The notes beneath the pieces are model-generated. The model saw nothing but the letters and a program-made list of their open reading frames with translations, searched no databases and was not told the origin of the DNA. Position numbers and translations under genes: made by a program. 64,000 bases of DNA from Leptospira sanjuanensis (lineage in GTDB: Bacteria; Spirochaetota; Leptospiria; Leptospirales; Leptospiraceae), in NCBI RefSeq assembly GCF_022267325.1, contig NZ_JAIZBG010000001.1, positions 2,690,001 to 2,754,000 of the forward strand. The letters are read 5' to 3'. Each line of letters opens with the position of its first letter. Position 1 is the stretch's first letter. Below are positions 47,810-64,000 of the stretch, piece after piece.

Positions 47810-49066
47810 CTAACCTTCTTTCCCTTGCGTTTTGATGAACGGCTCTTTCGGAGATAGAAAATATCCGCTTAAACTCGCGATCAAAACCGGAGTAAAACTG
47901 TAAAGTCCGGTCAGTTCGGACAACAAAATCGTGGTCGAAATCGGCGTTTTGGTTACGGAAGAATTTACGGCCGCCATCAGACAGATCATTAGAAAGGATT
48001 CGTTTTCGCTCGGAAGAATTCCGAACAAAAGTTTTCCGGCGCAGGCTCCGAGAAAAAACAGAGGAATGATGATTCCCCCTCTCCATCCGGTGGAAACGGT
48101 AGTCGTAATCGCGAACGTCTTCCAGAAAATCAGCGCGACCAAAAAGAGGAGAGTGAATTTTCCTTCCACGATCTGATTGAGCTGATCGTGGCCGAAAAAT
48201 CGGGTCAACGGAATCTGCCAAGCGATCAAACCCAATACGAGACCGCCCAACAAGGTTTTCCAATAGATCGGTCCGGGAATTTTAGAATACGCCCAACGGC
48301 TTGCGACGAACAATCCGTGAAACATCCAGCCCAAGGCCGCGCCGATCCCCCCCAGCAAAAGTGCATATAAGAAATCTTGAATGTCTCCGGGAACGTATTG
48401 CGGAAACTGCCAGGTAGGCTGCAAACCTGCGTGCGTCATCCAAAGAAATACGAAAAACGCCGAGGTGCTGGATAAGAACGCGGGAAGAAGAGCCTTATAG
48501 TATTCGACTACGTGTCTGTGTTGCAGAATCTCAAGCGCAAATAACGCGCCCCCGAGCGGGGAACCGAAAAGGGAGGTAAAACCGGCGGCCATTCCGGCTA
48601 TCGTCATGGATCTGTATTCTTCTCCCGTGAGTCTAAGTTTTTCCGCGAACCAATTTCCGAATGAACCGGTGATTTGTACGAGAGGCGCCTCCGGTCCCGC
48701 GCTTCCTCCCGCCGAGATGCTCAACAAAGAGGAAAGAGCCATGGAAGGATTTTGACTCGCTTCGAGTTTTCCGCCGCGAAACCGTATATTATCGATTACT
48801 AATGAGATTTCTCCGGGTTCTCCCAAAAGATGAATGATGAGTCCGACGAGCAAACCGCAGACGGCCATAAACGGAACCGTATAAACGCCGGAAACCGCGG
48901 ACGCGAAACGGATGAGATATTCCAAGAGCATCCAAAACGCGGCTGAAAAAAGTCCGCCCGCAACTCCGAGGATCAGATAAAAAAACGTGAGCCTCGAAAG
49001 CATAAAGGGATTCTTTTTGGAAAGAACCAAAACCCTGGATCGAAGAAGTTCCGCGATCGTGATCAT
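47810..49066 (-). CDS. ClC family chloride channel or transporter
   Basis: 418 residues with about ten membrane helices. The selectivity motifs are GGSAGPEAPLVQITGS, which holds the gating Glu of the GxxGPE type (near residue 120), and GWRGGIIIPLFFLGACAGK (near residue 320). The third region, AAVNSSVTKTPISTTILLSEL, is also intact. Having the gating Glu fits either a Cl-/H+ antiporter or a channel. No CBS domain follows. The stop is 10 bases before the purM stop region on the same strand, so cotranscription with the next gene is possible. Confidence 0.93.
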   Translation of the reverse strand: MITIAELLRSRVLVLSKKNPFMLSRLTFFYLILGVAGGLFSAAFWMLLEYLIRFASAVSGVYTVPFMAVCGLLVGLIIHLLGEPGEISLVIDNIRFRGGKLEASQNPSMALSSLLSISAGGSAGPEAPLVQITGSFGNWFAEKLRLTGEEYRSMTIAGMAAGFTSLFGSPLGGALFALEILQHRHVVEYYKALLPAFLSSTSAFFVFLWMTHAGLQPTWQFPQYVPGDIQDFLYALLLGGIGAALGWMFHGLFVASRWAYSKIPGPIYWKTLLGGLVLGLIAWQIPLTRFFGHDQLNQIVEGKFTLLFLVALIFWKTFAITTTVSTGWRGGIIIPLFFLGACAGKLLFGILPSENESFLMICLMAAVNSSVTKTPISTTILLSELTGLYSFTPVLIASLSGYFLSPKEPFIKTQGKEG

Positions 49067-49076
49067 AGATGTGCTG

Positions 49077-50111
<1,035 letters not shown>

Positions 50112-50168
50112 TCCCAAAGTCCCGACTCTTTTTTAGGAATAGCTTGAGAAATAGGAGATCCCTGCACA

Positions 50169-50831
<663 letters not shown>

Positions 50832-50987
50832 AGTTACTCCGAGATGAATCCTCTATGGAGGAGTTTTCGTATTATACTCTAGTTCGAAAAAAACGGATCG
50901 AATTTTTAGAGGAAAGTTAGGAAATTTATTTCAAAAAAAGAAAAACGGTTTTTGGAAATTTATTTCCAAAGAAAGCGCTTTTAAAAA

Positions 50988-51539
50988 TTAGGAAAAAAAT
51001 TTCCCGGATGCGGAGAAGTCGGATTCTCCCGTTACGATCAAAAATTCCGCGCCGGACGCGGTGGTGAATTTTTTGTGTTTGGATCCCGCGTTCGCCCTGT
51101 GGAAATCTCCGGCTTGCATCGTAGCTCCCGCGATGTTTAAGTCGCCTTTTATCAAAAGACAATCCTCGGCGCTACTATGAGAATGCGCTGGAAAAACCGC
51201 GTTCGGTTCCATCCGTATCATGAGCGTTACGGTTTGTCGCTTTGTATCGTGGTTGAGAATTTTGTATTCCACTCCCTCGAACGGACTCTTTTTCCAGAGA
51301 GAGATTTCGCCGTCTCGGACAAAGAGGAAGTCTTCGGCCGGAGTTCCGTCCACAAGGAAGGAGGATATGATCGTATCTCTTACGGAAGATTCGGGTAGGA
51401 TCTCGTTTAAAGAAGAAAGCGCTTGTAAATGAAAAATTTCTTCGAGTTCCGCATTCGTGGGAGAAGGATCAAAGACCTCGTTCGGAAAAACGAAATCCTC
51501 CCAGCGTTCTCTCGGTTCCGGATTGGAGTGCGAAGTCAT
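50988..51539 (-). CDS. ChrR-like cupin protein, probable anti-sigma factor
   Basis: 183 residues. The C-terminal part is a cupin (NAVFPAHSHSSAEDCLLIKGDLNIAGATMQAGDFHRANAGSKHK, about 112-155), with the His/Glu metal residues of the ChrR family. The N-terminal ~80 residues are helical (PTNAELEEIFHLQALSSLNEIL) and lack the HxxxCxxC zinc motif of classical ChrR anti-sigma domains. It follows an ECF sigma gene on the same strand but is separated from it by a ~145-bp repeat element. An oxidative or lipid-damage-sensing anti-sigma role is inferred. Confidence 0.75.
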   Translation of the reverse strand: MTSHSNPEPRERWEDFVFPNEVFDPSPTNAELEEIFHLQALSSLNEILPESSVRDTIISSFLVDGTPAEDFLFVRDGEISLWKKSPFEGVEYKILNHDTKRQTVTLMIRMEPNAVFPAHSHSSAEDCLLIKGDLNIAGATMQAGDFHRANAGSKHKKFTTASGAEFLIVTGESDFSASGKFFS

Positions 51540-51610
51540 ATTTCTATCACCCTACTTTTCTATACGTTCGGCAAGGGAATTCGGATTCTTTTTTTTCGCA
51601 AATTTGTAAA

Positions 51611-51755
51611 GTTCCGACAAGATTCATGAATTCTGCTGGAATACAGGAGGTTTTTCTGATAGAGGAAAATTTGCGGAACTACTCCCGCCACCTCACCCCA
51701 CCACCCAAAATCCGGGCGGGGCGCGCTCTGTGTTACGGCAAAATCCGTAGGAACT
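51611..51755 (-). repeat. Dispersed ~145-bp element, copy D
   Basis: 145 bp from GTTCCGAC (51611-51618) to GTAGGAACT (51747-51755). Read on the reverse strand: TAGTTCCTACGG, GCCCCGCCC, TGGTGGGGTGAGGTGGCGGG, AAATTTTCCTCTATCAGAAAA and CTTGTCGGAAC, as in copies A-C. It lies in the gap between the ECF sigma and cupin genes, where it may affect their coupling. Confidence 0.8.
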
Positions 51756-51782
51756 ACCACAAAATCCCTCACCACAATCCTT

Positions 51783-52370
51783 TTACGACCAATCCTTGAG
51801 TTTGTCTCGCAATTCCAAAAGTCCCGTTCGAATCCGCGACTTCACCGTTCCTAAAGGAAGTTTGTATTTTTCAGCGATTTCGCTCTGACTGAGTCCGCTC
51901 CAATACGCTTCCTGCAAAAGAACCGAAATTTCCGGAGCTAAAGAAGCGACCGCCTCGCGAACACGAGTCAGCAACGAAGAATCCATGGCCGCTTGAAAAA
52001 CGGAATCCCGGGCGACGCCTGGTTTTTCCGTAAATATTTCCCGAAACTCCGTGCTTTGTTTTCGATTCTTATAATCGGAAGAACGCAACTTGGAAACCGC
52101 CGCGTTACGCGCAATCGTAGTCAACCAAGTCAAGGGAGAAGATCGTTCCGGCTTGAATTGATCCGCCTTGTTCCACAAAATCGTGAATACTTCCTGGAGA
52201 ATTTCTTCGGCTTCTTCGCGGTTCATTAGAATTTTATAAATTACGGAATAAAGGAGCGATCCGTAGAGATCGTAAAATTTTTCGAGCGACTTGGGATCTT
52301 TTCGAACGATTCCTTCCAGGAGCGACTGTGCCTCGGAAGAATTTTTCCCGAAAAAAGAGGATGCGGACAA
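51783..52370 (-). CDS. ECF RNA polymerase sigma factor (SigK/RpoE-like)
   Basis: 195 residues from TTG 52370, two bases after the murI stop. Region 2 (EEAEEILQEVFTILWNKADQFKPERSSPLTWLTTIARNAAVSKLR, about 52-96) and region 4 (ISVLLQEAYWSGLSQSEIAEKYKLPLGTVKSRIRTGLLELRD, about 147-188) are complete. The cupin/ChrR-like gene downstream is its probable regulator. The close spacing to murI suggests cotranscription with cell-wall synthesis. The target genes are not identifiable. Confidence 0.92.
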   Translation of the reverse strand: MSASSFFGKNSSEAQSLLEGIVRKDPKSLEKFYDLYGSLLYSVIYKILMNREEAEEILQEVFTILWNKADQFKPERSSPLTWLTTIARNAAVSKLRSSDYKNRKQSTEFREIFTEKPGVARDSVFQAAMDSSLLTRVREAVASLAPEISVLLQEAYWSGLSQSEIAEKYKLPLGTVKSRIRTGLLELRDKLKDWS

Positions 52371-52372
52371 AG

Positions 52373-53230
52373 TTACGCTCTGGTTCGCGATCCCAAAAGA
52401 TCGGACGCAAGCGTAGAATGGAACGGATCTTCGCTGTTTAAGAGGAGCTTGTATGTAAGAGAGGCGGATTGCAAACCGTTATGACTCGAATTCTGCATCG
52501 TTACATCCGTTTGCAAAGAATCAAAAACGGCGTCTCCGATCTTTCCGGCAACTTGCAGAGAATTCAAAAGATGCCGAACCGTCCCCTCGTTTCCGTCGTA
52601 GATTTTCACTCCCGGAAAATTCGTTTCAATGATTTGCTTTAAAAAAACGTAATGCGTGCAGCCCAACACCAGATTGTCTACATCCTTCTCTTTCAAATCC
52701 TTCAAAATCGGTTCGAGATATTTTTCGGCCTCGTCGAATTTTCCCTGATCCACGAGACCGGCCAATCCGGGACAAGAAACCGGGAGGATCAATTCTTCCG
52801 CTCTTAATTCCTTTTTGAGCTTCTGCAGTTTCTCTTCTCTTTGCGTGACGGGAGTAGCCAGAAGAGCGATTTTTTTTCCGGGATTTTGTTGGATCGCCGG
52901 TTTGATTGCTGGTTCCATTCCGAAAATCGGGATCGTAAATTCTTTTCGAAGCGTTTCAGCCGCAGCGGAAGTCGCGGTATTACACGCGAGTAGAATCGCC
53001 GCAACGTTCTCCTCTTGCAATCGAATACAAACGTTTCGTACGATCTCCAGAATCGCCGAAGCGTCCTTTTCGCCGTACGGACTATTCTTTAGATCTCCGT
53101 AATATACGACTTCAAGCGGAATTTGATATTTTAGAATTTCCTTAAGAACGGACAAGCCGCCCATACCGGAATCCATCAGTCCGATGCGCAGCGGCTCTTT
53201 CAAACTCGAGTCCCCATTCTCCTTTTCCAA
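52373..53230 (-). CDS. murI: Glutamate racemase
   Basis: 285 residues from TTG 53230, six bases after the aminotransferase stop; a TTG nine codons later is also possible. The enzyme makes D-glutamate for peptidoglycan. The two catalytic cysteines lie in LLACNTATSAAAE (about 85-97) and LGCTHYVFL (about 199-207), and the N-terminal loop GLMDSGMGGLSVLKEIL (about 17-33) is typical. The C-terminal ~40 residues extend past the family core and are Ser-rich. It is part of the htrA-aminotransferase-murI-ECF run. Confidence 0.95.
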   Translation of the reverse strand: MEKENGDSSLKEPLRIGLMDSGMGGLSVLKEILKYQIPLEVVYYGDLKNSPYGEKDASAILEIVRNVCIRLQEENVAAILLACNTATSAAAETLRKEFTIPIFGMEPAIKPAIQQNPGKKIALLATPVTQREEKLQKLKKELRAEELILPVSCPGLAGLVDQGKFDEAEKYLEPILKDLKEKDVDNLVLGCTHYVFLKQIIETNFPGVKIYDGNEGTVRHLLNSLQVAGKIGDAVFDSLQTDVTMQNSSHNGLQSASLTYKLLLNSEDPFHSTLASDLLGSRTRA

Positions 53231-53236
53231 CCGACG

Positions 53237-54541
<1,305 letters not shown>

Positions 54542-54577
54542 CCCGTCTTTCTTTTTCCTCTAAAAATTCTATTCTAC

Positions 54578-56786
<2,209 letters not shown>

Positions 56787-56849
56787 GGAAAGAACCGGTT
56801 TACGGATCGGCGAATAAGGTAAGGACGGCTCCTATCCCGTTCGCAAATT

Positions 56850-64000
<7,151 letters not shown>

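Overview
The window looks like chromosomal DNA of a Leptospira species. The signs are DUF1554, FecR and DUF3332 lipoproteins with loose spirochaete lipoboxes, an unusually dense set of signalling genes, a MutL with endonuclease motifs and no MutH, and short GTTCC-type repeats between genes. GC content judged by eye is in the mid-40s percent, well above L. interrogans, so one of the more GC-rich relatives is likelier; that is inference. No rRNA, tRNA, phage, transposase or CRISPR array was seen. The one RNA gene recognised is RNase P RNA (rnpB).

Layout. 0-10 kb: a barrel-like envelope protein cut by the left edge, a patatin, two hotdog thioesterases, a membrane chemoreceptor, a sigma-70-like protein, UspA, a PRXL2-type redox protein, TerC and a secernin-type hydrolase. 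10-21 kb: rnpB, a small TPR protein behind an exact sigma-54 promoter, ribosome hibernation factor, an ECF sigma/anti-sigma pair, a PilZ-like protein, an MBOAT acyltransferase, DUF3332 and DUF192 proteins, a crotonase, a SpoIIE phosphatase and a HEIGH lipoprotein. 21-35 kb: a repeat-rich spacer with a 33/34-bp tandem array, a Cache chemoreceptor, an envelope barrel protein, then a signalling block: a six-PAS/GAF histidine kinase, a lone receiver, a receiver-GGDEF-EAL protein and a ferredoxin-cyclase-peroxidase fusion. 35-43 kb: DUF898 and M48 protease pair, hisC, then a mutL-VTT-small Cys protein-rarA operon. 43-50 kb: a DUF1554 lipoprotein, three consecutive PAS-GGDEF cyclases, a ClC channel and purM. 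50-64 kb: a FecR lipoprotein, an htrA-aminotransferase-murI-ECF sigma-cupin run, a zinc aminopeptidase and a giant beta-propeller/TPR protein that leaves the window at the right edge.

The genes converge on environmental sensing: two chemoreceptors, two ECF systems, a sigma-54 promoter, a PP2C switch phosphatase, c-di-GMP synthesis, breakdown and binding (three GGDEF, one EAL, one PilZ), and a cAMP-type cyclase with redox-looking domains. The most unusual items are (1) the 2Fe-2S ferredoxin - class III cyclase - class I peroxidase-like fusion at 33.3-34.9 kb, whose peroxidase part has Arg where the proximal heme His should be; (2) a family of four ~145-bp dispersed elements with GTTCCGAC/GTCGGAAC ends; and (3) a hairpin family with a shared CCATAGAGA loop and changing but complementary stems, whose sequence resembles the tandem array beside a chemoreceptor gene.
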